Shown in pieces: positions 1-9,877 of a stretch of 64,000 nucleotides of DNA. The translations under genes and the position numbers were made by a program. The DNA comes from Micrasema longulum (Eukaryota > Arthropoda > Insecta > Trichoptera > Brachycentridae): NCBI GenBank assembly GCA_022494885.1, contig JAGVSM010002838.1, forward strand, positions 186,001 through 250,000. The letters are read 5' to 3'. The notes under the pieces were generated by a model that was not told the DNA's origin, ran no database searches, and saw only the letters and a list, made by a program, of their open reading frames with translations. Every line of letters starts with the position of its first letter. Within the stretch, counting starts at the first letter, position 1.

Positions 1-458
1 AAAAATTAAACAGTTTATTTATACTTATCACAGTTACGAAAGCGATGTTAAAATTGGACCTTAAAGAATAAACCACTAGAGTCCCATTTAACGAAATGTT
101 TAGGAAATAAGATTTTGTGATTGTGTGATTTCCAAAACAACACAATGTTTAACCAAATTAGATCATTTCAAACTGTAATTGACTTTTAATATGAAATAAT
201 GATTTTTTTAAAATAATAACAGTGCATAGTAAAATGGCGTATCTGGGACAACTGATGTTTTTTGCTCTACAACAAAGTGGATTTCAGATTTTTATTTCAA
301 CTTTAAAAATGCACTTTTACGACGAAAGTGGACTTTATTTATGTATAAAACGTCTTGGTTTATTTCTAAAAATACAGAAATATTTGTTTCACTTTCCACA
401 GTTTACAATTAACAAGAAGAAATTTGAAATATTGCAATGTAAACCTTCGGAACTTTTT
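1..458. other. AT-rich sequence, nothing recognised
   Basis: No repeat family of this window and no coding pattern is visible. The open frame at 222-491 has no recognisable motif, and its C-terminal end runs into the SINE head that follows, so I treat it as chance. Confidence 0.6.
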
Positions 459-515
459 CGGAATTCAAACCCGGGACTTCTATCATGGTAGCAACAATTA
501 CCCTACGAGGCCGAC
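459..515 (-). mobile_element. SINE-1 tRNA-like head fragment
   Basis: The reverse complement shows a decayed tRNA-like head: a GGCCTCGTAGGGTAAT box A region, an ACCATG anticodon-arm region and a CCCGGGTTTGAATTCC box B region. It aligns with the better preserved head at 7322-7390. Only the head is recognisable and no body follows. Confidence 0.6.
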
Positions 516-639
516 CAACTCATATCTCTACTTATTTCGTTCTTCACGACTTTTACCTGAGAGTGGGTTTCGGGTAAAAAAGACGTCCAGGATGATTCTG
601 GTTCTATTTTTCATAATCCCAGATATGGACAAAACACGA

Positions 640-1351
640 ACAAAACACGTCATTACAACCCAGAACATAAAAATAAACAACGAAACTCTTAAAGAACTAG
701 AACATGTGACTTACCTAGGACTCACAATGGACAGACAATTGAAATTGACAAAACACATAGACGGACTCACTAAAGTAATGGCATCACTACATAGCCTCTT
801 CTACAAAATTAAAGATTTTATACCAAGAAAGGAAAAAATTATGATGTACAAAGCCTATGTCAAAAGTAAATTGAGTTACATGATCGCCTTCTGGGGAACT
901 GGTAACAAGACAGACATAACAAGAATACAAAGACAACAAAATAAAATTTTTAAACTAACATACAACCTACCCTACCTGACCTCTACGACTGAACTGTACA
1001 AAAAAAACACACCAGTTTGACATAAGCTACTTGACTAAAATTGGGACCTTAAAAATTGTGCACAAAATAACACTGGGAAACATACAAGACGACGACATAA
1101 TATTAGTCAAAAATGCCGACATACACAAATATAACACCAGACAACAACAACACTCTCATATTGAAAAAGCAAAGACAAACACAGGACAGTCAAAAATACT
1201 ACATAATGGACTTAAACACTTCAACGACTTACCTTACTACTTGAAAACTTTTACTGGAGACAAATTTAAAATCAATCTGAAAAAGCACATGATGACTGAA
1301 CTAACTAGACTAGACGAGACAAAAAATGACCAGACAATATTAAATCTCTAA
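640..1351 (+). pseudogene. LINE family L2 (CR1/jockey-like), RT C-terminal part
   Basis: Two adjoining open segments encode the end of a non-LTR retrotransposon RT protein. The first (to 1020) carries the YLGL..D..L...HI motif that follows the RT palm in CR1/jockey-type elements, then an LSYMIAFWGTG segment and IQRQQNKIFKLTYNLPYL. The second (1031-1351, another frame) carries the C-terminal HNGLKHFNDLPYYLK segment. A stop and frameshift near 1020 separate them. The 5' RT core and the endonuclease are absent, as in normal 5' truncation. After the stop come CCCTAACGGG and an A-rich tail with AAATAAATAAA. Diverged copies lie at 2510-3010 and 36470-36945, both on the minus strand. The clade name is my inference. 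Confidence 0.75.
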
Positions 1352-1794
1352 TGGAACCCTAACGGGTTTTTTTAAAATTGTAAATAAATAAAAAAGAAAA
1401 AGAAGAATAGAAAAAGTACGGCTGTAAAATGGCCGTGATAATGTTCGAAATTTAAACTGATTCATGCTATAAGAACGGGCGTTCTTTTAGTAATTAGAAA
1501 TTTCTCTCATTTATGTTAAATTTCCTGAAACAGAAGGTACTAATTATAATAATTTTATAGATTCCTGTTACTTAGAACAAACCTTTAATGAGATGTTCTT
1601 GGATTCTGGATTTTCGAGAAAGTTTTCCGTTACAAAAAATTCACAATGTAATTGAGAAATACCCCTTAAACAAACATATAATTTACTAAAAAATGAACTG
1701 ATTCGTGATTTATTTATATGTATTTATTCTTGTGCACTAAAATACAAAGGAATTATTATTAAAAAAACATAAATCTAATACCTCTCTAATACCG
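1352..1794. other. L2 3' tail, then AT-rich DNA
   Basis: The first ~60 bases are the A-rich tail of the L2 copy. The rest is AT-rich with no recognisable repeat or ORF. Confidence 0.5.
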
Positions 1795-2245
1795 CACACA
1801 ACACAGTGTGTAATACTTATTTCTAATAAACCAGCCATTGACAGGTCATAAGCCCTGTAGATGCCTAGACTTCTATATTACCTTCTATTTAATGTTCTTC
1901 ATATCTGTTGTAATATGTTAATATAAACAGCGCCCCAGGGAGTTGAATCCAGTCCTTGTCTACAAAAATTCGGACAAACTCAAAATATTGTTGACTTATT
2001 TCTAAACCGGACAAGATTTAATGAAAATAGGAAGGTATCTGCGGATAATTTATTTTGTGTTAGTGTCGTATATGGAGTGAGTATGGTGTAAATGTCATGT
2101 GTTATAGAAGAAGATTTATTGTTTAAATAGTTGTTAATATCTACACATTACAATCGAGATGAAGAACAATTCTGAGAACGGAATATAGAAGTCTAGGCAT
2201 CTTCATGGGATATGACCTATTATTGGCAGGTTTAAGTGATAATTT
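1795..2245. repeat. Family A foldback repeat, two arms
   Basis: 1795-2010 reads in the plus sense of family A (CAGTGTGTAA, CCAGCCATTGACAGG, CTTCTATATTACCTTC, then GGAGTTGAATCCAGTCC). 2135-2245 reads in the opposite sense (GAGATGAAGAACA, AGTCTAGGCATC). The arms face each other around ~120 bases of other sequence, which is the foldback layout seen at most family A sites here. Confidence 0.75.
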
Positions 2246-2277
2246 TTCAAAAATTCTAACTGTAGATAACCCCTTAA

Positions 2278-2505
2278 GACTTTCAGTAAGCATCCGCAGT
2301 ATATAGCCCAGCCTACCATATCATCTTCGCTTGATGACAGTTGTCACCGGAGTTTGCTGCCTCTGTTCTCTTACTACTTCGTTCCTTACCATACACCCAA
2401 GATTCTCCTAAGACACCTATTCTCAAAACTCAGTATTTTGCTGTAGAGCAGAATAGTTTTTATGCAGGCGTTGTATAGGCGGTTTGGCTTTAACTGAGTA
2501 AATAT
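2278..2505 (-). pseudogene. LINE family L9 RT C-terminal fragment
   Basis: On the minus strand this matches 56050-56330: an RLYNACI segment, an S.ILSFENRCLRRIL-like segment and CQQ/APVTTVIKRR followed by a GWLGHVLRM-type block, here degraded. The segment encoding the LLYGCE-type motif is partly deleted. A short, 5'-truncated and frame-broken copy. Confidence 0.6.
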
Positions 2506-2509
2506 ATTT

Positions 2510-3010
2510 TTTATTTTTTTTAATTTAAAATTTATTTATAAACCCTTACGGATTATTACATTCATGTTACCAAAAATAATAAAAACATTTTTCATTCATA
2601 CTCTGTTGTTCAAAATAATATTTTTTACATCTTTTGAAAAGTTTGTCTGAGTCTTTTGTTTAGTTTTGTGTAGTAGTTTATTGTATAATTTTAGTCCCTG
2701 GTTCATTAGTATTGATTGTTCTTGTCTTGTTTTAGAAAGTTGCATAAGGTATTTGTCTGATGTTTTCGTACTATGTCCATGTTGACTACAATTTTTTACA
2801 AGTTTTAGTTCTTCGTCTACAATTACATTAGTGGCTAATTTATGGATAAATTTAAATGGTTCTAGTTGAAAGAGTTCACTTATATTTAATTGCTAAGTTG
2901 GTTTAAAAAGTTATCTAGTTGCAGTTAGATAGGGAAGGTCATAAATTAACTTTAATATTTTATTTTGTTGTCTTTGTAGTCTGTTTATGTCATTTTATCA
3001 GATTTCCAGG
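2510..3010 (-). pseudogene. LINE family L2 copy, C-terminal part
   Basis: Minus-strand translation gives pieces matching the L2 copy at 640-1351: an IQRQQNKIL-like segment at the 5' side near 2990-2940, LFQLEPFKFIHKLA and KNCSQHGHSTKTSDKYLM further on, then a tail rich in NRV/NVII residues before a ...ACGGGTTT-like 3' UTR. Several stops and frameshifts make it a fossil. Confidence 0.6.
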
Positions 3011-3296
3011 CAGCCTACATACCGTTGACTGTGGCGCTTACTACTCCTAGCCATACTCCCACCTTTTTTTTAAACTGCCGTTTTCTGTAACATGTACTCC
3101 TAGGTATTAGAAACTCTCAACCTTTTCGATGATTTGAAAAAAAAACAAACTTATCTTAACACCTAAGATTAAACATTGAAATTGTTAGAAGCATTTCACA
3201 TCGAGTCCCTGTCCGTAAGACTCGTCATTCGGTGCTCTTCGATATTTCGAGCTCACAGACTTATTGTATGAAGAATAGCATTCTTTGAAGAATACA
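3011..3296. other. No recognised feature
   Basis: A GC-richer patch at about 3195-3260 (CCGTAAGACTCGTC, CTCTTCGATATTTCGAGC) has no match elsewhere in the window and no ORF of note. Confidence 0.4.
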
Positions 3297-4432
3297 GACC
3301 ATCAACAATATTTTGAGTTTGACCAAATTTTTGTAGACAAGGACTGGATTCAACTCCCTAGGAATCTGTTAATATTAACATATTACAACAGAAAGGAAGA
3401 ATATTTACGAGAAAGTAATATTAATTCTTGTTTGGCTGTGATGTCACACTAGTTGACATAGGACACAAGACTTGATATATCTCTCTTATTTTTTAAAATT
3501 ATGAATTTATATTTTTTTGTAATCTTCAATTGGACATTTTCACACCCGATTTAGAAAATAAAATTTGTGTAATTATACTCAATGTCAATACAAAAAATAT
3601 TTATCCTTGCTACGCGAAGAATGAATGTCCGCTAATTTAGCATCACATCTATACAGATACTTTATGCAAGAGAGAGCACGAAGATAGTCATAACAAGGAA
3701 GACAGAGACGCTGTTCTGCGGCGGGTGTTATCTAAAACAGATTCAGTCTTCAGTCGGTTGATGACTAGTAATGGGGGACGCACGCGCGTAACATGAGTGG
3801 CGTATTTGTGATTTTTAATTTATTTTGCTAAAAAAGGGCTTAATTATATATATTTTCGCATAAATTTTGGGAAAGGAATGAATAAAAAGTGTGTCTCCAT
3901 GTTTTTTTTCTTTTCAAATGCCTGAACTTTAGAATATTCCGTCTTTTATTAGTGGTAACACGATGTTACATCACCGCGCGTAAAGGGATTATTTACCACA
4001 GTATTTTAAGAGTTAAAATCAAGAAATCTACAGGGCTTATGAACTGTCATTGGCTGGTTTGAGTGGCCACTTTACACCATAAATCCACATTGAATCCAGT
4101 TTTTGTCTACAAAAATTTGGACAAACCCAAAATATTGTCGAGTAATCCACCTGGTCGGACCATGAAGTAGTATAAAAATTTGAAAATAAAACTTTCAGGC
4201 TTTGCCTAGTATGAAGGTGGTATAATTCAATCAGATGAATTTCACCCGCATAAAAAAAGCATTCGGCTCTTTAACTTCAAAAACATCAACAAATATGGGC
4301 ATAATGGTGAATGTTACAGTGTCTAAAGTGGCCACTTAAACCAGCCAATGACAGGTCATAAGCCCTTTCGACTTCTATATTACCTACTCTAAAATTTTCT
4401 TCATCTCTGTTGTGATATGTTTAGAATACAGA
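3297..4432. repeat. Family A foldback, split by a family B insertion
   Basis: 3297-3420 is the minus-sense arm (CAATATTTTGAGTTTG, GACAAGGACTGGATTC, ATTACAACAG). Family B interrupts it at 3421-4016. The arm resumes at 4017 (CTACAGGGCTTATGA, GGCTGGTTTGAGTGGCC), after which 4090-4432 runs in the plus sense to the terminal CATCTCTGTTGTGATATG. Joining the flanks of family B with one TTAA gives the same length as uninterrupted family A copies across this joint (19 positions, about 12 identical by eye). Confidence 0.7.
3421..4016 (-). mobile_element. Family B non-autonomous DNA element, ~596 bp, TTAA ends
   Basis: A reverse-oriented copy of the element at 9878-10475. The ends are TTAATTCTTG and AAGAGTTAA, giving short inverted termini next to TTAA. 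Both copies are nearly the same length (596 and 598 bases) and share landmarks: GGCTGTGATGTCAC near one end, CAGAGACGCTGTTCTG and GGGGGACGCACGCG in the middle, and ATTATTTACCACAG near the other end. TTAA duplication is typical of piggyBac-type transposition, but the inner termini (CTCT/AGAG) are not a classical piggyBac end, so the superfamily is open. No transposase reading frame. Confidence 0.7.
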
Positions 4433-4741
4433 CTACCTATAATGACAGTTTTAGTAACGTTGCCATATTACACTGTAAATATAATGGTTTTATCAAATCT
4501 CAAAGACATTTGAAATTTACGCCTGCTAAACTTTTAACTCTTTTTTTACATACATCTACTACCTGTCTCTAATGAATTATTGTTGGTTGTGATTATTTTA
4601 GTAATAAATATAAATGTTCATGTAAACAAAGAGAGAGAGGAGGAAGAATTGGAACTATACCTTGTGTTCTCCCTTTTATGTTCATTTATGTAATATTTAT
4701 TATATTTAACAAAAGTCTACGATGTATGCAAGAAAAGCGAT
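4433..4741. other. No recognised feature
   Basis: AT-rich, with a short GAGAGAGAGGAGGAAGAA purine run near 4630. Its last ~50 bases may already belong to the RTE copy that follows, because the sense strand encodes residues compatible with an RT lead-in, but the frame is not secure. Confidence 0.4.
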
Positions 4742-5480
4742 TTGCTTATGAATGTTGATAAATCGAAAGTGATGGTTTTTGAAAGGGATGAAAATATAAC
4801 TAAATGTGAGATCAGCGTGAACGGAGATATTCTGAATCAGGTAGAAGAATTTGTGTACCTGGAAAGTATGTTTACTAGGGACGGAAAGGCCGATAAAGAT
4901 ATTGAAAGGAGGGTGAGTGCCGGGAACAGGGTGAACAGTGCACTTAAATCTACTTTGGCAAACAAATGTTTATCGCAGGAGGCTAAACTAGCAGTTCACA
5001 ACGGAGTTCTAGTTCCAACTCTAATGTATGGGAGCGAAGTATGGAATTGGAAAAATAATGATGAAAGTAGGTTAGATGCTGTCGAAATGCGATCCCTCAG
5101 GCGAATGTGTGGTAAAACGATGTATGATAGGTGCACAAATGTCGAGATCCGTGAAGTGTGTAAGGCATTATTGACAGAATCAAGAAAGGGGTGCTGCGTT
5201 GGTTTGGACATGTAGAGCGAATGGACACCGAAAGAACGGCCAAAAATATATACGATGCAAATGTTGATGGATGCAGAAGATCGAGAAAGACATGGCACGA
5301 TCAAGTCCATCAAATACTTGAAGATGGACATGTCAAAAGTAGGAATAATCATGAGAAGATGTATGAATGTAGAGGAAGCGAGGTCTGTATGCCAAGATAG
5401 AGTGTTATGGCGTTCTATTCTCCCTGCCTACCCCTACGCGGAAACGGCGTGATGGTTTGTTGTTGTTGTTTTATTATATT
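4742..5480 (+). pseudogene. RTE-like LINE, RT C-terminal third with 3' tail
   Basis: The main open segment (4742-5215) starts with NVDKSKVMVFER, the K.K.MVF block after the RT active site, then EEFVYLESMF, DIERRVSAGNRVNSALKS, AVHNGVLVPTLMYGSEVW and VEMRSLRRMCGK. A +1-type shift near 5190 moves to the frame with MLRWFGHVERMD and KTWHDQVHQILEDGHVKS, and a second shift near 5330 gives MNVEEARSVCQDR and WRSILPAYPY. This order is the conserved C-terminal layout of a common lepidopteran RTE-like family. The upstream endonuclease and catalytic YADD part are missing (5' truncation). The copy ends in a TTG microsatellite (5457-5470). Related copies: 6335-6525, 20112-20345, 33445-33600 and 34960-36420. 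Confidence 0.8.
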
Positions 5481-5974
5481 TATTTTTAGTGTTTAATTTT
5501 TCCCCCTTCTTTTTATAATAAATTAATGTGAAATCTTTAATTGGTCTTACTTTTTAAAATTTGTTTTCTTTTACCTTGATTTTGTTAAAAAGACTATGAT
5601 TCCCAGTATAAATAAATGAGCAGTATTTACAAGTAAACAATTTTTCAACGCTCCACGCAACAATCTTATACGAGCAGAATAGCAGACAAATTTAAATTCC
5701 GCCACGTCCCTAAACTATTCTAACAAAGTATCCCCATGAGAGTTTGGTAAAAAAAGACGCGAGTTATATCGGTGTAGTATCTGCCTTTTTCTATTTTATT
5801 TATCTACGCATTTACGTCCAATGCCAAGAGGCATTTACAAATAGCATCATCATCATCATCGTGAATTGGTACACCAATTGCAGCATATTCTGATCACTTT
5901 TGTTACATGAAGGTAAAATAATAAGTCTTAAACCCAAATTTGTTGAAACAAAAAAGGTGTTTTTTTTTTAGAAA
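5481..5974. other. AT-rich DNA with a SINE-1 body fragment
   Basis: 5846-5925 resembles the SINE-1 body in minus orientation: an ATCATCATCATCATC run, the small palindrome ATTGGTACACCAAT, then a TTACATGAAGGTAA segment that also occurs at 7490 (reverse) and 20790. Nothing is recognised in 5481-5845. Confidence 0.5.
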
Positions 5975-6040
5975 AGTATAAAGAAGTCTAGGCATTTACA
6001 GAGCATATTACCTGTCATTGGCTGTTTTATTTTATTTTTT
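5975..6040 (-). repeat. Family A fragment
   Basis: AGAAGTCTAGGCATTTACAG and CCTGTCATTGGCTG are diagnostic family A words in minus sense. A solitary piece of about 60 bases. Confidence 0.6.
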
Positions 6041-6172
6041 CGTTTACATGTGGTGCATAATTTATAATACTATAAAGAACTTTACATGAAAATATAAAAA
6101 TCTTCCATAAATATTGCCTGAACGTGGGTATACTAAATCTAGAACAAACAAATCTCTGGTTTAGATGCATAA

Positions 6173-6815
6173 TATCAGGTTGGGGAAAAAGTAATTTCGT
6201 ATTAAGCGCCCTTTTTTTCAACTAAGTATATCTCGTTCAATATTGATCACATTAGATCACACGAAACGGCGTTGTAAAGGTTTAAATGTGTACTGCAAAC
6301 TTTTATTTTACAATACTGCGCTTAGTTGGTTCAGAGGTTGGTTGGACCAAGGAAGACGTGGCATGATCAGATAAACCAAAATCTTAAGTCTGGTCATGTC
6401 AAAAGCAGACAGAACCGAAGGACATGTATGACAAGATGTATGAATGTGGAAGAGGCTAGGATTGTATGCCAGGATAGACGTGTGTGGCGGTCCATTCTCT
6501 CTGCCATTTGCAGAAGTCTGGATTTTAAAAAAAAGCATGATGTTTGGGTGTCACACGAGCTGACGCAAATAAAAACTCTTGGACCGAATTTTCATCTGCG
6601 CATCGCTGCTGAATCGTAACAAAATTAACCCATTTCTGAAGCGGATGGTGACTGATGATGAAAAATGGTTCGCTTACGACAATGTCAAGAGACATAGATC
6701 ATGGTCGAAAGCCAACGTCGTGGCCATGCCAGGACTGACGGCCAAGAAGATTTTGCTGTGTGTTTGGTGGGATTGCCAGGGAATACTTTACTATCAGCTG
6801 TTCTCTAATGTAAAA
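6173..6815 (+). pseudogene. Mariner-like transposon fossil interrupted by RTE DNA
   Basis: A TA dinucleotide (6173-6174) precedes TCAGGTTGGGGAAAAAGT, a close relative of mariner terminal repeats of the irritans type. About 130 bases of mariner-like leader follow. The transposase resumes at about 6533 with WVSHELT, then after a frameshift near 6580 DRIFICASLLNRN, PFLKRMVTDDEKW, RSWSKA, MPGLTAKKILLCVWWD and GILYY. TDDEKW corresponds to the TGDEKW motif holding the first Asp of the DD34D triad. The second and third Asp regions are missing, and no 3' inverted repeat is visible. The HTH part is replaced by an RTE piece at about 6335-6525. Dead by deletion, shift and insertion. Confidence 0.8.
6335..6525 (+). 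pseudogene. RTE-like LINE C-terminal piece inside mariner
   Basis: Encodes GPRKTWHDQINQNLKSGHVK, CMNVEEARIVCQDR and VWRSILSA, matching 5270-5440. It is open in one frame and, by chance, fuses directly in frame with the mariner WVSHELT segment. The sequence just after WRSILSA departs from other RTE copies, so the 3' tail is missing. Confidence 0.75.
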
Positions 6816-7321
6816 ACATTTCAAAAAAGTGAGGACACATTATTTTTATTATTAATTATAGTTTGTAAGAGAAAAATATAAATAAATCAATTAAAAAATA
6901 TCTAAGGTTATCAATGAACTTTTTTTAATACAATATAAATAAGTACAAAAAGGTGAAGAAAAAAGAAAAAACATAAATGGAAGTTGTTTAAAAATTAAAA
7001 TCAAAGTAAAAAAGAACTAAAAGTTAAAGTTAGTATTCACAAATGGAAATAATATTAAAAATGAAGAATTTTTTTTCGTAAAAGTAATTAAAAGGTAGGA
7101 ATAAAGAATAAAGAATGAAAAAAAAAAATTCAGAAAAGAAAAATATAAATACACATATTTTAAGGCACTCAAAGAAACGATGAGAAGAATCTTTAAATGA
7201 AATATAAAACAATAAATATAAGTCAATTTGAAAAAAACGTCTTCAAAAATAATGACACAAGAGAGCACGTAAGAGCAGCAATATATTGATTTTATATACA
7301 TATACTATATAAATAATATTT
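6816..7321. other. A-rich sequence, nothing recognised
   Basis: Strongly A-rich on the plus strand (many AAAGAA/AAAATA words). Long reverse frames here (7017-7301) are composed of F, L, I, Y and S, as expected from low complexity, and are not taken as genes. Confidence 0.6.
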
Positions 7322-7580
7322 GTCAGCCTCGTGGTGTAATAGTTAGCGTGTTTGCCTACCATGCAAGAAGTCTCGGGTTCGATTCCCGACATGATTGATA
7401 TAAAATATTTATTTAAAATACTGTTTTCACATAAAAATATTTTACAATATTTGGACTGGTACCTGAAGCGTAAGACTTATCACCTCACCTTCATGCAACA
7501 AAAATGATCAAGATACGCTGCAATTAATGCTCTATTCACCATTAGGTGCGGAAAGCGAATGACGATGGTGAAGATCAATT
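7322..7580 (+). mobile_element. SINE-1, near complete tRNA-derived SINE
   Basis: The head reads GCCTCGTGGTGTAATAGTTA (box A-like) and CGGGTTCGATTCCCGAC (box B, GGTTCGATTCC at 7375-7385), so RNA polymerase III promotion is expected. The body includes TGGTACCTGAAGCGTAAGAC, CACCTTCATGCAACA, AAGATACGCTGCAATTAATG and CACCATTAGGTGCGGAAAGC, and ends GAATGACGATGGTGAAG, a decayed GATGATGATG run. Copies or parts lie at 459, 5846, 20755, 21815, 27480-27850, 31700, 49835, 60350 and 61500. The ATG-type tail suggests mobilisation by an RTE-like enzyme (inference). Confidence 0.75.
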
Positions 7581-7804
7581 CTATGTTCTAATAAAAACAG
7601 TTAGGCCACTTTCATGCAAAAAATTGTAATAATCATCTTCTGAAAATAGTGTTGAAAACAAAAACGACTTTATTCAATTTGCAGAAAACCCACAATACTA
7701 AACAAATCTTACTGTATAGAATGCTGATGGGAAGATTAATGTCTCCGGGAATCTAGTTATCTTAAATAAATATAATACATACGTATTTTTATTTCATAAA
7801 TCCA

Positions 7805-8346
7805 TTAATTCAACGATACCTGAAATAAAAAAGTGTGTTTTAATACAGAATATCACCTCATACATTCAATGTTTAAATGAGGTATCATTCAATGTTAGAA
7901 TGAGGTATTATTCAATTTTAGATCTGGCTGTTTTTTGTCGAATGCATATTGTGTAGTCAGCCAGACTTAAAAAACCACTAAAATTCTTTAACACGTAATT
8001 TAGTTATTTTTAAACTTATTATAACGAAATAACTAAATGATTCTTTTAAATTAAGCACTCTTATAAAAATTAAAAATAACATATTCAATACATAATGACA
8101 CAACATACATCAGAGTTTTACTAGGGCTGGCTCTTTTCTGCAAAATGCTCATCTTGAGTTGTGTTAAATACATAATCAAATTATTCAATATGTCATGAAA
8201 GGAACGAACTAATGTAGTATTTATTATTTTTCATAGTAAAAAACATTATTTATATTGTGTAAATTTGACTATCCACTCTTTTCACAGCGGTGCTTTTATC
8301 TCAGTTTTACTTTTTATGGCTGGCTGCTTTCTGCATAACAACGTTC
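7805..8346 (+). repeat. Family D interspersed repeat
   Basis: Contains an AATGAGGTAT-containing direct repeat (7876-7915), GATCTGGCTGTTTTTTGTCG, GTAGTCAGCCAGAC, a CAACATACATCAGAGTTTTAC segment and TTTATGGCTGGCTGCTTTCT near the 3' side. Reverse copies at 17611-18670 and 21300-21770 share this order. Several CTGGCTG words occur in both senses, so internal inversions are likely. No ORF; the class is unknown. Confidence 0.6.
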
Positions 8347-8734
8347 AATTATTTATTCATTTTATTATGTAAACAAACAGTATGTACACAAATATTGTCA
8401 ATTTCTTTGTATATTTGTGTAAGAAACTCATGCACACACCAAAAAAATTGTTTACACTCACAATAATTTAAATTATGTTCAATATAATAAATGTAAAAGA
8501 AACGAAATGAAAAAATATGTATACAATAACAAAGTTTAATATCCGCTTCTCTCAAAATTTCTATAATTTTTGACGTAAATTTACATACATTGTCACAAAA
8601 AATATCAGCTTCGGTAAATCTAATGTTATATTGGTCGCATATTCTAGGTATCGTGGATTGTTTAAAATAGTTTGTTGACGCGTTTTCAGTGTAAAACTAG
8701 AAGTTTAGAATCGTATAAGATCCAAATTTGTTAC
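8347..8734. other. No recognised feature
   Basis: AT-rich and without family words. The reverse frame 8349-8555 has no known motif. Confidence 0.5.
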
Positions 8735-9225
8735 AACTGAGAGGGAAAAACATTTTTGAGACGGGATTATGAAAGTTTAGGCATTTACAGGACCACTTTA
8801 CACACTGTGTAAAATTCAGCATTCTGCCTATGTTTTAACATCCACATTTCCTAGAGGGGATATTTATCCAGTTCGCAAACGTTTCGACATACTCTAAACA
8901 TTATTGAATGAACTAACTGGTAAAAGAAGAGGCATGAAAAATATTTTTTTTAGACGTTCCCTAGTAGGTGAATTGGTTCAGCCGGACGAATCTCACCCAC
9001 ATGGAAAAGGTTTCAGCTCTTTTGTTTCAGAATGGTAAATGTTACACCGTGTGTAAAGTGGCCACTTAAACCTGTCAATGACAGGCCAGGGGCCCTGTAA
9101 ATGCCTAGAATTCCGTATTACCTTCTCAAAAATGTTTTCCCTCTCCGTTGCAACAAATTTAGATCTAAATAACTCCCCAGGGAGGAAATCCATGCAGTCT
9201 GCAAACATTTAGACATACTCGAAAT
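8735..9225. repeat. Family A, diverged subtype 2, foldback
   Basis: The minus-sense arm starts GTTACAACTGAGAGGGAAAA and contains TTTAGGCATTTACAGG. From about 8970 it reads in the plus sense (CGAATCTCACCCACATGG, TTTCAGCTCTTTTGTTTC, GTAAAGTGGCCACTT) and ends with CTCTCCGTTGCAACAAATTT and GCAGTCTGCAAACATTTAGA. The changes TTGCAACAAA for TTGTAATATG and GTCTGCAAACATTTAG for TTGTCTACAAAAATTTGG recur at 15045-15540 and 43110-43560, which defines a subtype. Confidence 0.7.
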
Positions 9226-9877
9226 GTTTATGAATTGTATTTTTTATAAAAATAATCAACTAGTAACGAGGTGTATGTTTTATATTTATACATGAACAAA
9301 ATATATTAGCATCGACAAAGACTTTATTATAAAAATTTAGAATTCTCGGAATTGCTGCGTGTTGATTTTTTAGGTTATTTTTCGAACTAGATGTCTCTTC
9401 ATAAAATTGTTGGTTAAATCTTGTCACGCGTTGAGGGACTCGAAAACGAATTTTTTTAAGGAGCTGAGAGCAATCCAGGACGCTAAATACTATTTTGTAA
9501 AGTAAGAGGGTGTCAGTTATGGTTCGTCTAGAATCTAGATTCTAGACGCTAACGTATTAAGTTTATGATATCTTCCAGCTTCTTGATAATCACTCAAATT
9601 TAATTTGTGATGATAGTTTGAATGCTTTAGACATATTTTTAGAATCTTTTTAATCCAAAAAATTAAATTCTAATTATTGTACTAAATCTTCAACAGTTTT
9701 TTATTTGTGATGACTTTTTCAGTTTAATGCAAGACTTAACTGTGAATTTGCCGGCGTTCACCCAAATCAACCATATTTTGACCAGATCTTGTCTTGATCT
9801 AGTAAATATTATTTCATTTTTCTTATTTTATTTGAATTATACCTGTACAAATTATAGAAAAATGTATTGGCCATTGT
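9226..9877. other. Unique AT-rich DNA with a perfect palindrome
   Basis: No repeat family words and no coding pattern apart from the palindrome at 9525-9548. The small frame at 9727-9960 shows no motif and runs into family B. Confidence 0.5.
9525..9548. repeat. Perfect 24-bp palindrome
   Basis: CGTCTAGAATCT is followed directly by its own reverse complement with no spacer. It contains nested TCTAGA sites. No known function is assigned. Confidence 0.85.

Noticed and set aside
222..491. 89-codon forward ORF
   Set aside because: No motif; its end lies in a SINE-1 head.
4996..5352. 118-codon reverse ORF
   Set aside because: Antisense shadow of the RTE-like coding remnant.
7017..7301. 94-codon reverse ORF
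   Set aside because: Low-complexity F/L/I/S/Y translation of an A-rich tract.
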